From assembly GCA_020975725.1 (NCBI GenBank), contig QXJR01000018.1, positions 186,001-250,000 on the forward strand: DNA of 64,000 bases, written 5' to 3'. This stretch comes from Picocystis sp. L7 (taxonomy: Eukaryota > Chlorophyta > Picocystophyceae > Picocystales > Picocystaceae). The translations under genes and the position numbers were made by a program. Positions 48,564 through 59,225 of this stretch are shown in pieces. The notes beneath the pieces were generated by a model. The model did not search any database. It saw only the letters and a list, made by a program, of their open reading frames with translations, and was not told the DNA's origin. How positions within the stretch are numbered: position 1 is the first letter of the stretch; each line of letters starts with the position of its first letter.

Positions 48564-49817
48564 TCAAGGTTTGTAATACTTTGCTGGTACGAATGGCATC
48601 TTTGTCACCACTGCATCATTGGACTTGCCGCGAACAAGCACCGCAAGCTTTGTCCCTGCCTTTGCATAGGCTTTCTCGACATAACCCATGGCCACGTTCT
48701 TTTTCAAGTTGGGGCTGAATGCACCAGAAGTGACCTCTCCTACAACTGTGCCATCTGCCAATGCAATTTGAGCGTGGGACCTTGGGGGTGCTCCCTTTTC
48801 AGTGACCAAGCCCACGCGGCGTTGGGGTACACCTTCTGTCAAATGCTTCTTAATGGTTTCTCCACCTAAGAAGTCACATTTTTCACGCCTAGACTTCCCG
48901 ATGGTCCAAGTGAGGCCAGCTTCCACAGGGCTGATGTGCTCCTCCAGATCGTTCCCGTACAAGCACAAGCCTGCTTCAAGCCTCAAGCTGTCCCGTGCTC
49001 CCAGGCCTGTCAGACGGACCTTGTCAGAGGAGAGGAATGCTTTAGCAATCTGCAATGTGTTCTCGTCCGGGATGGAGAGCTCGAATCCATCTTCGCCGGT
49101 GTAGCCGGTTCGGGTCACCCAACAGGGTGCTCCATCCACATCAATCATCTTGAAGTCGCTGAAATACATGGATCCGAGGTCTTCCTTGACATACTTCTGC
49201 AATATGTTGGCCGCTTCGGGGCCTTGCAATGCCAGCAGGGACCTTTCATCATGAACGTGCATGTCGACATCCCCGCCTTGCGTTTGAAAAGCCTTCAAAT
49301 GCTTTTCAATGTGAGCCAAATCTTTCTCTCTGCACCCTGCGTTCACCACCAGGTAGATGTGATCATCGTTCACTTTCGTGATGACCGAATCATCGATGAT
49401 GCCCCCGTTTTCGTTTGTGAAGACGCTGAGCGTCCCCGTCCCTGGTTTGAGACTTTTGACATCTCCGACCACGAGTTTCTCGAGGAAAGCGATGGCGTCC
49501 TTTCCTTTCAGGCTCAATCCGCACATGTGTGCCACATCGAAGAGGGATGCGTTGGACCTGCACCATTGTGTCGATTCCATGATGGAGTCCTTGTACTGGA
49601 TGGGCATCGACCAGCCCGCGAAGGGCACCATTTTCGCGCCGTGTTCGACGTGGAAGTCGTGGAGGACGGTCTTCTTGAGGTCTCCTGCTTCCGCGGCGAG
49701 TCCTCGCTTGAGGATTCCCGCCAGGATGCCACGGCTGCCTTCATTTCCTTCCACTCCATCCACCACGGCTCTGGCGATCTTCGTCGCTCCTCTTGCGATG
49801 CGTTGCGTCATCGCCAT
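48564..49817 (-). CDS. GCVT: Aminomethyltransferase, glycine cleavage T-protein
   Basis: The gene encodes 417 residues, intronless, from ATG 49817 (a second in-frame ATG is two codons on). The basic N-terminus ([18 protein letters not shown]) is a mitochondrial targeting signal. The body is typical Gcv[58 protein letters not shown] and [16 protein letters not shown], with the folate-binding fold near the C-terminus. It transfers the aminomethyl carbon from the H-protein to tetrahydrofolate, releasing ammonia, in the mitochondrial glycine decarboxylase complex of photorespiration. It is divergent from an F-box gene over a 2.1-kb spacer. Confidence 0.95.
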   Translation of the reverse strand: MAMTQRIARGATKIARAVVDGVEGNEGSRGILAGILKRGLAAEAGDLKKTVLHDFHVEHGAKMVPFAGWSMPIQYKDSIMESTQWCRSNASLFDVAHMCGLSLKGKDAIAFLEKLVVGDVKSLKPGTGTLSVFTNENGGIIDDSVITKVNDDHIYLVVNAGCREKDLAHIEKHLKAFQTQGGDVDMHVHDERSLLALQGPEAANILQKYVKEDLGSMYFSDFKMIDVDGAPCWVTRTGYTGEDGFELSIPDENTLQIAKAFLSSDKVRLTGLGARDSLRLEAGLCLYGNDLEEHISPVEAGLTWTIGKSRREKCDFLGGETIKKHLTEGVPQRRVGLVTEKGAPPRSHAQIALADGTVVGEVTSGAFSPNLKKNVAMGYVEKAYAKAGTKLAVLVRGKSNDAVVTKMPFVPAKYYKP

Positions 49818-51966
49818 CGCCTTCGTTTTCCTCCGTACAACGTTTGACGCCGCTCTTGGCTGGAACACACTCCATGCCCACCCCTTCCTTATCTGGAACC
49901 CGAGCCATAGCGCGCAGAGGAATCGGACCCCAGTGCTATGTGTCCCTACACGACGAGGGGGCCATTCCTCGACGATAGATGGAACCAGGTGGGGGGTCCC
50001 TGCGGATGAGGAGGGTGTCCGTACGATCGGGTTTCCAGACCAATGGATCTCTTCCTTTTCCAGCCCAAGTATCCGATCCAATCGGTTTGGCATCTCCCAT
50101 CCAAACCGTCTTTTACCAGGTACAAGGTCGAGGCGATCCATCCATCCCTGACTCCCTAGATGCCACCCTACATCCGCTACCATGGCCACGAATCAAGCGG
50201 ATCCGTACCTAGGCGGTGTGCCAACGTTACCTTTGCGTGCCGGCTATATTGCTCTCGTCTTGCTGACGGTCGAATTTGTCCAATGAATGAAAAATGTGGG
50301 TTGAAAGAAACAACAAAAAGATTCGTCATTTGTTTGCTCGTATCTTGCCCAGCGATCCTTCTCATGGATCCATTGAACGGACTTCACAAATTCTTTCCAA
50401 GTACGTTCGTAACTTCACTGATGCCCTGTTGTGGCACGAGGCACCGTTCCATCCATGATTCCAATCTACAAGTTTCATACTTTCCTCTGCCTTCCACAAG
50501 CAATGGCCTCTCGTTTATCCTTAGGTTCCTCGGGTGTGCGAGTCTTCCATTCGTTCCATGAGAACAGGGAATGCTTGCGGACGATGGAAAGGACAAGGAC
50601 TGTGAATCCCACTCCATCGACGCTTGATATTGTTGGGTAAGGTGCATGTTGTGTGCAACAAAGGCAGTATTCATGCCCGGTGTTGGATCAATGTTGTCCT
50701 TGGCTCCTTTGCATTGCGTCCAAGAGCGAAAGCCACTTTGGGGTGTCTAGGTAGGGTGACAAACCGTCAAGGCCTCATACCATGGGCCTACAATACCTCG
50801 CGGTACTACCTACCATGACTCACAATGCGCTTAAACACCTCTAGCATTGTGGTCCGATTGAATTCCGCAAGAATAATATGAAAACGTACCACATATAGTA
50901 GGGAAAAAGTAAGGTCACATCTGTGAAACGAACAGCCGATCAAGTGACTAGTTTGCGATTGTCTCACGAGTTGTTTTAGAGATCGAAGAGTTCTTGTTTT
51001 GTTTGGTAGGAAAAGTTCTTACCGAAGGACAAGCAACGAAAGTGGCGGGGGGGTTGGGCAAGATTTGCAGGTTCACCACCACAAACTTCAAGCACTCTAC
51101 GTAGTGGCTATATGATCTTTCAAATTTCTATCAAATTTGATACGCGCGGCTCTTTCAATTCGGAACGAGCGTCATATGAATCCTTCCTTGCTAAATAATC
51201 GAACGTCTCGGTCCCTTGTATTCGGTTCGAATTTTTCTCCTTTTCAAGAACTTGTTGTTTTTCCACAAAGCGGGAACGAATCTACTGCCCTACACATTTT
51301 GACTTGATTTGTCGTCACGAGATCTTTCTTTCAGAGATGATGGGCACACGTTGGTATGATATTGTTGCCAATTGTTGTTCGAAGTAGGGTTGATGGCTGC
51401 GCTTGGTGGACGTTGACACCTCGATCATCAATTCTCAAGTCCTGCCGAACATACTTGGAATCGAAAGTGGCTTTCGATTCATCTTTCCGGCTTCAAAGTA
51501 CTTGATGCGACAACGGAGGGGGGTTTGCTTTTCGCAGCCTCTTGTGGAATGGAGCTCGGGCCCGCGCCCAAACTCCCCGTGGGCTTGGGTTTCTCGTTCG
51601 CGCATGCGTTGGTGAACGGGCCTGTAAACCAGGGTCATGTCCGACACGTTTGGGTGACCTTGTCGTTCCACGAAACACCGATGCCAAGCCATGCATCACC
51701 GAACCCCTCTCTGTCGAGTCTCTTTCTGGTCCGAAGCCCAGGTCCGAATCGATCGATCCCGTTCTCGACCGGTGGGTCGGCGTGGGTTCGTTCCCAATCG
51801 CGTTTCCGGTTGAAAGGGGATGGGGATCCCCCTCCCTCCTTTCCACCCCTCTCCGAGACGGGGGGATGTGTCCACCACACGAAAACCTCGAACACAACAC
51901 ACCAAACCTGGGTGCACGTGTGCGGCGTGGTCACGTGAGATCACGTGCTCGAAGCATCGACGCGAC
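49818..51966. other. large divergent intergenic region, AT-rich core
   Basis: At 2.15 kb this is the longest gene-free stretch. About 50200-51500 is noticeably AT-richer than anything else outside the retrotransposon. It has an aaatttctatcaaattt near-palindrome (51121-51137). No frame above about 100 codons shows a domain. No tRNA or snRNA recognised. Confidence 0.5.
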
Positions 51967-53337
51967 ATGGAAGGAGGATGGGAATCCCTGCCGCCTGCCG
52001 TGCTGCAGCACGTCCTGGAGATGGCGCAGAAGAGGTGCCGAGGGAAAGGATGGACGGGGGAAGAGCTGCGAGCCGTCGCACGCACCTGTCCAGGCTGGGC
52101 CAGAGCCTTGCGAAGCAATGAAAAAACCTTCTGGAAGACCATGTGTGGAATCCGATGGAAAGCGTTGCAAGAGAAGGACGAGGGAACGGAACAGCAAGAA
52201 AAAAGGAGAGACGTAGACTGGTGCAACACCTACTTCGACATGACCTATGGAAAGAACTTTTGCAAGGAAGGGATGACGGCGGAAAGACCGACGCTCAGGG
52301 ACGTGTTCGGTGAAGGAAGGCTGAGGATCAGCAGCATGAGGCTCCTGGACAGCGGATGTGCCTTCGCGAGCATGGATGGGAGGTTGCGTGTGTGTCACCT
52401 CCGAAAAGACGGAGGAGGACAACTCAAGCACCTCACTCGTGAAACCAGCATCATGGCCGTCCTTTCCGTGGACATGTCGCATGGACTAGAAAACCGGTTC
52501 CTGTGCGTTGTAGGACTGGCCTGGGCCAACGATGAAACCTGCAAAGTAGACATATGGCACATCGATCCCAACTTTTCAGCACTCGCGCTGTGCATGTCCT
52601 TTCACGAAGAACGCAGGGTCATTGCTGCCTGTGCCCACCCCAACCCTAAAGGAGGGCTTGCATTGGTGACTTTCCTCGAAAAACACAAGGGACAACACTT
52701 TATCAAAATGTGGGCGGCCTCAGGCCTAAGAGTTCGTCCACAACCCATCGAGGCTGAAGTGCCCCACGAAATGACCTCTCTGAATGTGGTGGACGGTTAT
52801 GTCCACGGATGCCGACAAACACTTGTTTTTGCAGGGACTTCAAAGGGGGTGCTCTTGGTATGGCCTGTCTTACAAGGAATAAAAGGCCGGCCATCCTTGG
52901 GAGATCTGCAGGAGATTCACTTAGGCAAGCATATCTGCAGTATTAGGGAAATCAAGGCAACAGTAGACATGGCGATATGCCTAGGGACTGGGAGTACGGG
53001 TACGGAGGTGGTGATTGTTGTTCAGTTTTCACACAAGTATGGGTCCGATCCCACAGCCAAAACATTAGATTTCAGCTGGAAAACGTGGTCTGCTAATTCT
53101 CACGTTGAGAAACCGCTAGCTGCCTGTTTCGTGGAAGAGAGTGTCATGGTTCTAGACAGTCAAACAAGGATGTGGAGGTTCGTGCCAGGTCAGGATAAAG
53201 CTGGGCATTGTATTTACCAACACAGCAACAACATGATTATTGAAGGCGGAAACATAGAGCAAGTTTCCTCCACGGACCTTGCGATGATGACATACTCAGG
53301 AAACGATGTTTCAGTTGTACTTCTTAGTGCCCAGTAA
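51967..53337 (+). CDS. F-box protein with unassigned C-terminal domain
   Basis: The gene encodes 456 residues, intronless, from ATG 51967. Residues 1-45 fit an F-box (GWESLPPAVLQHVLEMA, then LRAVARTCPGWARALRSNE), the SKP1-binding element of SCF ubiquitin ligases. The rest is a beta-rich region with repeating short strand signatures (GCAFASMDGRLRVCHL, MAVLSVDMSHG, LVFAGTSKGVLLVWPVLQG) that read as a degenerate WD/beta-propeller, the usual substrate-recruiting half. I cannot name a substrate. The upstream frame is open but contains only promoter sequence. Confidence 0.65.
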   Translation: MEGGWESLPPAVLQHVLEMAQKRCRGKGWTGEELRAVARTCPGWARALRSNEKTFWKTMCGIRWKALQEKDEGTEQQEKRRDVDWCNTYFDMTYGKNFCKEGMTAERPTLRDVFGEGRLRISSMRLLDSGCAFASMDGRLRVCHLRKDGGGQLKHLTRETSIMAVLSVDMSHGLENRFLCVVGLAWANDETCKVDIWHIDPNFSALALCMSFHEERRVIAACAHPNPKGGLALVTFLEKHKGQHFIKMWAASGLRVRPQPIEAEVPHEMTSLNVVDGYVHGCRQTLVFAGTSKGVLLVWPVLQGIKGRPSLGDLQEIHLGKHICSIREIKATVDMAICLGTGSTGTEVVIVVQFSHKYGSDPTAKTLDFSWKTWSANSHVEKPLAACFVEESVMVLDSQTRMWRFVPGQDKAGHCIYQHSNNMIIEGGNIEQVSSTDLAMMTYSGNDVSVVLLSAQ

Positions 53338-53435
53338 TGCAAGCAGAACGGCACCACCGTAGCTTCACCAGAGTAGGAGCTTTCCATGGGTGGGCACTGG
53401 TCCATCATTTTCTCAACAACCCTAACTACATGAAG

Positions 53436-56400
53436 CTACTTTTTCACTTCTTTTGCAATTTCTTGTCTCCTTACTTCAGCATGCTGCAGTGCCCCATCCA
53501 GCAACTGCAAAGTCTGATGCTCCAGGTGTGTTGCCAACGCTTGGAAACGTGATGGTTCTTGAGTTTTGCAGGCACCCAACACATCAGAGAAGAAGACAAA
53601 CGGATCGATCTTGTCAAGTGGCGTACTGAATTCATCATCGTCGACGTAGAATAAATCATCGTCATCGTCATCATCTCCCTCAAGCCAAGAGAGGCCGTGA
53701 GCTTTCCTAGACAGTTTGGCCAGATACTCATCTTCCTCTTCGTCCGCCTCGTCATCTTGATCTTCCAAGTCATCGGCCTCATCGTCGCTCTCTTCCTCCT
53801 CTGAGGTTTCCTCTTCTTCTTGAATCCGTTTCTCCCGAAGGGCCTTCAAGTCTACCAAGAGTTTAAGAATACCGGATATCAGTTTGGACTCCCCAGCTTG
53901 CAACTCTGCAGGCAAGGTAGCGTGTGGCAAAGTGTATATTGAAGCCAACCCAAGGGCACACACATGCTTATCGTATTCCCGTCGAAAATGTCTAGAACTG
54001 GTGCCTTTTTTATTTGAGACAAATATTTGGTGAAACCAAAGGTCAAAAAATTGATGCAGCGCATCGTGCTTCTGAAGCAATTGCAGGGTAAGTGTAGGAT
54101 TGTAAAACAGAGCACTTGCCACGACCTCAATAAGCAAGTCCTGCATCATAGCGCTCTCAGCGCCTTGCAACTTCCGAAGAGCCAGCAGCAAATATTGCTC
54201 AAGGTACTCGTCAATACCACCTTTGCAATTCTGTATCACAGCACACAAGAGTTTGGGGGCAGGGATAACCTCTGATTCATCCGCCTCATATTCGAAGAAA
54301 GCCTTGTGGACCAAAGCTGCAACGCTACCTAGGTAGTCTGGATCTTTGCAAGTCAAGAATCTCTGTGTCCCCCTGGATACATAGTTGTCCATGGGGATGA
54401 GCATATTCTCAAAGTAATCCATTGCCCAATCGTTCATTGCGACAATCATCTGCGGCCAAAGCTCCCACATGCGCAGAGAAATTTCTGGTGTGAAGTACGT
54501 GAAATAACTCACTATTTCGAGTACCTCTTCCAGTACGTCCTGGCCTTCAGTAGATATCATTTTGCTCATAATCGGAAAAAGAACTTCCTCCATGGCTGGA
54601 TACAAATGCGGGAGAGCATTCACACTCTCCAATATCGTTGCAATAGCACGTAAACATCCAACAGCTGCCATGGCACCTAACTCATCCTCCTCTTCAACTT
54701 CAGACTGTATGCACTTCCAAAAGGCATTGGCAAGGCTTGTGCAGAGCCCTAGAGCATATGGCGCGATTTCCTCCCCCAGATTCTCTACGATAGTTTCAAG
54801 GGTAAACACAAGATCTTCATTATCTACCTCATCCATTAGTTTAAAGAGTTCGTCTAGCAAGTGGGGAAGGATTTCTTTCAAGAAATCGAGAGTTGATGCC
54901 TCATCCACAAACGTCCGCAGTGCAACAACTGCATCTACGCGTACTGGCAGCTCGGGATCCTGCAGGGCCCGAACTATGCACTCAAACAGTGAGCGAAAGG
55001 TTGGGCCATCTCCTTTCCCATCTGAAAATTTGAGATCTGCAAACTGCTGAGAGACCCAACAGGCCTTGGCACGGAGGAAACCAAATTGACTCTGGAACTC
55101 TGGAACTATGTACGTCTTCAACATGCTCTCCAAATCATTCTTGAAAATGCTCTTTTTAAGGATTTCACTAAGCGAGCCAATGGCGAGCATTCCACCATCG
55201 GCTTGCCTAGCTAAGGACATGTCTCCTGGTGCAGCAGCATGCTTAGAAAGTATGCCGGTGTGGTTTGCTGCCAAGAATGCAACAAACATCTGCAGATACT
55301 CTTTGCCGATTCTCTTCTTTGCACACAATTCGGTCAAAAAGTTGACAGCAGCGGTTCTAGGGCTGTACAAATCTTCAATGATATCGTAACCCTTTCGAAC
55401 ATATTCTTGAGGATCTTCCGTCCATAGTTCGGCATCTTCATCATTGAAGCACAGCAAAGGAAAAATGACATGCAGCAGTATATCATCAACCTGTCCTTTC
55501 ATAAGCTTATGCATTGCCGGAATCTGGACAGCATGCCCTACAAACTGCACTGCCAGATTGACAACCCTGCTCGTCATATAGTGTCCTTGGGCAAAACTGC
55601 TCAATAGAAAAAGATTTGCTTCAAGGAACTTCGTGGCGCATTCGTTATGAAACATTGTTGCAAACTGTTCTTGAACCTGTTGAATTTCTCCCTCATACAA
55701 GGACTTGACTGCTGCAGGGCTACCATAACGTGAGAATATTCTATAGCTCACATGCAGTGCCCATTTTTTGCATTTCCACCAGGGCCACGAACGCCTTCCT
55801 TCGATGTCTGTTGGCTGACCTTCAATCGGTACTTGAAACATGACAAGTTGAAGAAGGCAGCTCATCCAACCAAGGAACTGATCGTGCTGTACCAGCAGTG
55901 GAGGAATGAAGAGGTAAGTTGCGGACCAAAAATTTTTGCAAACGAGCTTGAGCAGTTCTCCTCTTTCGGGAGAGGGACTATCCATGGCCAGGAGCTGCTG
56001 AAACAAATTCAGCAGTGTGGGGAACGCGGTGGAGACAATGTAGGACATTTGTTCGCGGTCTTCCAAGACGCGAAACTCGTACTTTCGGGTGAGTTGGCGA
56101 AGGGCTAATAAAGCACCATAAATCTTGTTCTGGTCGTTGGATCCCAAGTATCCCACAATTGTCTGCAAGATGTCTGGCCACTCCGCAGGATAATCTGCAT
56201 AAACGATGCTTTTCACACACTCTGCTAGCTGAGTTCGAATGAGCGGGGGTGCATGTGCAAGGGCATCGAGAAGGTGGCTTCTGATGGCTGCCTTCTCCTC
56301 TTTCGGAACGAGTGTAACCTGCTCTTCCTCTCCCGTTCGTTCCTCCCAAGATCTGGCAACAACATTTTTGAATGTGATTGCCGCTGCTTGCCTCAGTGCT

Positions 56401-56555
56401 ATATCCAGGTTCGGACTGGTGGTGAGAGAAAGGAATCCCACCAGGGCTCCAGGCAGCCTTTGCGCTTCTCCCAACTGCTGTTCCGAGGCTTGTCGCACCG
56501 CAGGATCAGGGCTTGTGCATCCAGCAAGCACTCGGCACAGAGACTCTGTGTCCAT
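53436..56555 (-). CDS. Importin-7/8-like nuclear import receptor
   Basis: The gene encodes 1039 residues, intronless, from ATG 56555. The N-terminus is a typical importin-beta Ran-binding start (AVRQASEQQLGEAQRLPG, RQAAAITFKNVVARSWEE, ECVKSIVYADYPAEWPDIL). HEAT repeats run throughout. Landmarks of the importin-7/8 branch include YGALLALRQLTRKYEFR and a Glu/Asp patch near residues 908-945 (DDEADDLEDQDDEADEEEDE). This branch carries ribosomal proteins, histone H1 and signalling proteins through the pore with RanGTP control. Family length is about 1040, so it is complete. It is divergent from the citramalate synthase gene. Confidence 0.92.
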   Translation of the reverse strand: MDTESLCRVLAGCTSPDPAVRQASEQQLGEAQRLPGALVGFLSLTTSPNLDIALRQAAAITFKNVVARSWEERTGEEEQVTLVPKEEKAAIRSHLLDALAHAPPLIRTQLAECVKSIVYADYPAEWPDILQTIVGYLGSNDQNKIYGALLALRQLTRKYEFRVLEDREQMSYIVSTAFPTLLNLFQQLLAMDSPSPERGELLKLVCKNFWSATYLFIPPLLVQHDQFLGWMSCLLQLVMFQVPIEGQPTDIEGRRSWPWWKCKKWALHVSYRIFSRYGSPAAVKSLYEGEIQQVQEQFATMFHNECATKFLEANLFLLSSFAQGHYMTSRVVNLAVQFVGHAVQIPAMHKLMKGQVDDILLHVIFPLLCFNDEDAELWTEDPQEYVRKGYDIIEDLYSPRTAAVNFLTELCAKKRIGKEYLQMFVAFLAANHTGILSKHAAAPGDMSLARQADGGMLAIGSLSEILKKSIFKNDLESMLKTYIVPEFQSQFGFLRAKACWVSQQFADLKFSDGKGDGPTFRSLFECIVRALQDPELPVRVDAVVALRTFVDEASTLDFLKEILPHLLDELFKLMDEVDNEDLVFTLETIVENLGEEIAPYALGLCTSLANAFWKCIQSEVEEEDELGAMAAVGCLRAIATILESVNALPHLYPAMEEVLFPIMSKMISTEGQDVLEEVLEIVSYFTYFTPEISLRMWELWPQMIVAMNDWAMDYFENMLIPMDNYVSRGTQRFLTCKDPDYLGSVAALVHKAFFEYEADESEVIPAPKLLCAVIQNCKGGIDEYLEQYLLLALRKLQGAESAMMQDLLIEVVASALFYNPTLTLQLLQKHDALHQFFDLWFHQIFVSNKKGTSSRHFRREYDKHVCALGLASIYTLPHATLPAELQAGESKLISGILKLLVDLKALREKRIQEEEETSEEEESDDEADDLEDQDDEADEEEDEYLAKLSRKAHGLSWLEGDDDDDDDLFYVDDDEFSTPLDKIDPFVFFSDVLGACKTQEPSRFQALATHLEHQTLQLLDGALQHAEVRRQEIAKEVKK

Positions 56556-57173
56556 GTAAGCCTCCTCGAGTTTTGGAGGGCCTGTTGAGATTCACGCCTC
56601 CTTTCCTTCGTTGGTTCCTTCTCTGGCTTGGTTCCACCACTCGTGTCCAGTGCACGGTCGAGATGCCCCTGTCGTTCTCTCTGTGGCTTGTAACCTCGCC
56701 TTGTGATCGGTGGCTGCCTCTGCAACACGTCTACACTCGACCGATGCGACGGGAGAAGCAGCTATGGCGACGGTTCGTCGCACAACACTTGGTGTGCGCG
56801 ATGTCGGCGCTCGGACCACGCCGAGGACGTGGTGGATTCCAATTTCGACGCGTACCGCAGAGGATTTCGTCCGGCGTCCATGCGGAAGGACCCCCGGGTC
56901 CTCGACGGGAACAGGGATCGGTGGGATCCCTGTTGGTCGTTTCCCGCGATTCGGGACCGCACCCCTTCCCCCCACCGGAGAAAAAGACCGCATGTACCGC
57001 AAAGGACAGACGGTCCATACGGTCTCTCCAATGGTCTCCTCCTTTCGAGCGGGGACCCAATCGGAGGTCTCCTGGGATTCGAAGGGGGATCCAAAGGGGA
57101 TTCATCCTGCCGAAAGGGACGTTTCGGAACCACACGAAAGCGGTGGTTGGAGACGCATTCTTTCCACGAGACG
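56556..57173. promoter_or_regulatory. divergent importin/citramalate synthase promoter
   Basis: A 618-bp GC-rich spacer. TTCGA-type words occur at 57047-57056 (cctttcgagc) and near 57079 (attcgaaggg). No gene recognised; overlapping frames are artefacts of GC content. Confidence 0.5.
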
Positions 57174-58967
57174 ATGGCCGCCACGTGCCATGCTGCGCTC
57201 GCAATGGCGCAACACACGAGGAGAAGGAGGTGCACGAGAGCCAGATGCGTCGGATTCGACAAGGCGAAGGGGAAGAAGGAAGTGCAGCTCTACGACACGA
57301 CCCTACGAGACGGCGCCCAGATGGTGGACGTCGCCTTGACGCTCGAGGACAAGCTCAAAATCGCACAGCGCCTCTTCGAGTTCGGCGTCGGATACGTAGA
57401 AGCGGGTTGGCCTGGAAGCAATCCGAAAGACGCAGCGTTCTTCGACGCCTGGAACAAGCTCCATCGTGACGGACGTGTCCGTCCGCACATGACGAAACTG
57501 GCCGCTTTCGGATCCACGAGGAGGAAGGATGTGAGGTGCGAGGATGATCCGAACATCAAGTCGCTGCTGGATTGCCAAGCTCCCGTCATCACCATGGTGG
57601 CAAAGGCCTGGTCCGAACAAGTGATACACGTGCTCAACACGTCCAGAGAAGAAAATCTGAACATGATACGCGACAGCGTCACCTACTTCAAAGCCTACGG
57701 GAAGGAGGTCATGCTGGACGCAGAACATTTCTTCGATGGTTTCAAAAACGACCCAGAATATGCGATGGAATGTCTCAAAGCTGCAGCGGAAGCCGGGGTT
57801 GATGCGGTGGTGCTGTGCGAAACGAATGGAGGGTGTTTGCCTTGGGATGTTGAAGAGATCACTGCAATGGTGGTCGAAACATTGGCACCGTGGGAAGGAG
57901 TACGAATAGGAATTCACACGCACAATGACACGGGAATGGCAATTGCGAATAGCCTGGCAGCGGTGCGGTCCGGGGCAACGATCGTGCAAGGCTGCATCAA
58001 CGGAATCGGAGAAAGGACCGGGAACGCGGATCTCATCACCGTCGCAGCCAACCTGGAGTTGAAGATGGGCATGTCGTGCATGCCGGAAGGGAGGCTCTCT
58101 GAACTTACAGACCTTGCGCACGCGGTTGCAGACGTCTGCCACCAGCCGTCGCCCAAATCCAATCCTTACATTGGCAGCTCTGCTTTTGCACACAAAGGGG
58201 GGATCCACGTGGCAGCCGTACGTAAACTTCCCCACTCCTACAACCACATCGACCCGGGCCTGGTCGGCAATGCGATGAGAAGCGTTGTAAGTGAACTTTC
58301 TGGGAGAGGTAACATCTTGGACAAGGTTGAAAGCGCGGGGCTCCAGCTTGACAAAGAGGGTGTGGGAAGTGTGCTGGCCATGATAAAGCAACTGGAGAAT
58401 GAAGGCTTTGCCTTCGAGAATGCCGGTGCCAGTGTGGATATGATTCTCATCCGCCGGGGCAGCTCCTATGCAGCACCATTTAAAGTGCTGGAGTACACAG
58501 TCATGAGCGGAAATCGGTTGGAGGAGGAATCTAGCTCCAGGGAGGGATGTACTGCACGGGCGAGCACCAACCAGGCTATGGTGAAACTCGAAATTGATGG
58601 AAACACGTTCATGAGTGCGGGGGAGGGCAACGGTCCGGTCGATGCGCTGGCTGCCGCCTTGCGGACGGGCTTGTGCAGCAGGTTTCCTCAGATTGAAACC
58701 GTTCATTTGAAAGACTACAACGTCCATCTCTTGGACACACGAGGCAGTCAATCAACCACGAGGGTGACCATCGAATTCAGCAATCCGGCCTGTTCGAAAT
58801 GGAGCACTGTAGGTGCACACACTAGCATAGTGGATGCAAGCTTCCGGGCGCTTTTGGATGGCCTGGAGTTTGGCGTACTGAACTGCACCACGGACGGGTG
58901 CAACTTCAATGGCCAGTTGAACAGCAACATCTTGTCCACCCGTTCGACCAGCGGTGTTCCACCTTGA
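57174..58967 (+). CDS. Citramalate synthase (CimA family), predicted plastid-targeted
   Basis: The gene encodes 597 residues, intronless, from ATG 57174. The first ~30 residues are basic and acid-poor (AQHTRRRRCTRARCVG), fitting a plastid transit peptide. The TIM barrel reads VQLYDTTLRDGAQM, VEAGWPGSNPKDAAFF, KLAAFGSTRRKDV, MLDAEHFFDGFKNDPEYAM, VVLCETNGGCLPWDV and GIHTHNDTGMAIANSLAA, then SAFAHKGGIHVAAV. These are hallmarks of the CimA branch rather than 2-isopropylmalate or homocitrate synthase. A LeuA-like allosteric domain follows (about 430-585). The enzyme condenses acetyl-CoA with pyruvate to (R)-citramalate, feeding 2-oxobutyrate and isoleucine. Substrate is inferred from the family. 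Confidence 0.85.
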   Translation: MAATCHAALAMAQHTRRRRCTRARCVGFDKAKGKKEVQLYDTTLRDGAQMVDVALTLEDKLKIAQRLFEFGVGYVEAGWPGSNPKDAAFFDAWNKLHRDGRVRPHMTKLAAFGSTRRKDVRCEDDPNIKSLLDCQAPVITMVAKAWSEQVIHVLNTSREENLNMIRDSVTYFKAYGKEVMLDAEHFFDGFKNDPEYAMECLKAAAEAGVDAVVLCETNGGCLPWDVEEITAMVVETLAPWEGVRIGIHTHNDTGMAIANSLAAVRSGATIVQGCINGIGERTGNADLITVAANLELKMGMSCMPEGRLSELTDLAHAVADVCHQPSPKSNPYIGSSAFAHKGGIHVAAVRKLPHSYNHIDPGLVGNAMRSVVSELSGRGNILDKVESAGLQLDKEGVGSVLAMIKQLENEGFAFENAGASVDMILIRRGSSYAAPFKVLEYTVMSGNRLEEESSSREGCTARASTNQAMVKLEIDGNTFMSAGEGNGPVDALAAALRTGLCSRFPQIETVHLKDYNVHLLDTRGSQSTTRVTIEFSNPACSKWSTVGAHTSIVDASFRALLDGLEFGVLNCTTDGCNFNGQLNSNILSTRSTSGVPP

Positions 58968-59225
58968 GATGCATCCGACGTTCTTCGCGTGCAATAGCGC
59001 TGCCGTCTCTGTAATGTGGCTGCTGCTTCTTCGTTGTCTCTTTCTTTCTCCCACCCTTGAAACAGGGCAGTTGGTGTCCGCTTGTATGGTCTCCCATGTG
59101 GGTCTCATGGGTTCATCACGTGGGGCAATCCTGGGGCACATCGAAGCCATCCCTGCCACTGCACCAGTTCGAAGCCGACGTGCACACGCGTCGCAGCGCC
59201 AACAGGAATCGATTCCGACACCGCC

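Noticed and set aside
50160-50640. Small plus-strand frames (70-133 codons) in the AT-rich region
   Set aside because: No homology, no supporting start context, and composition unlike host genes.
56703-57173. 157-codon extension of the citramalate synthase frame
   Set aside because: It starts without ATG and reads promoter DNA; the ATG at 57174 gives a proper transit peptide.
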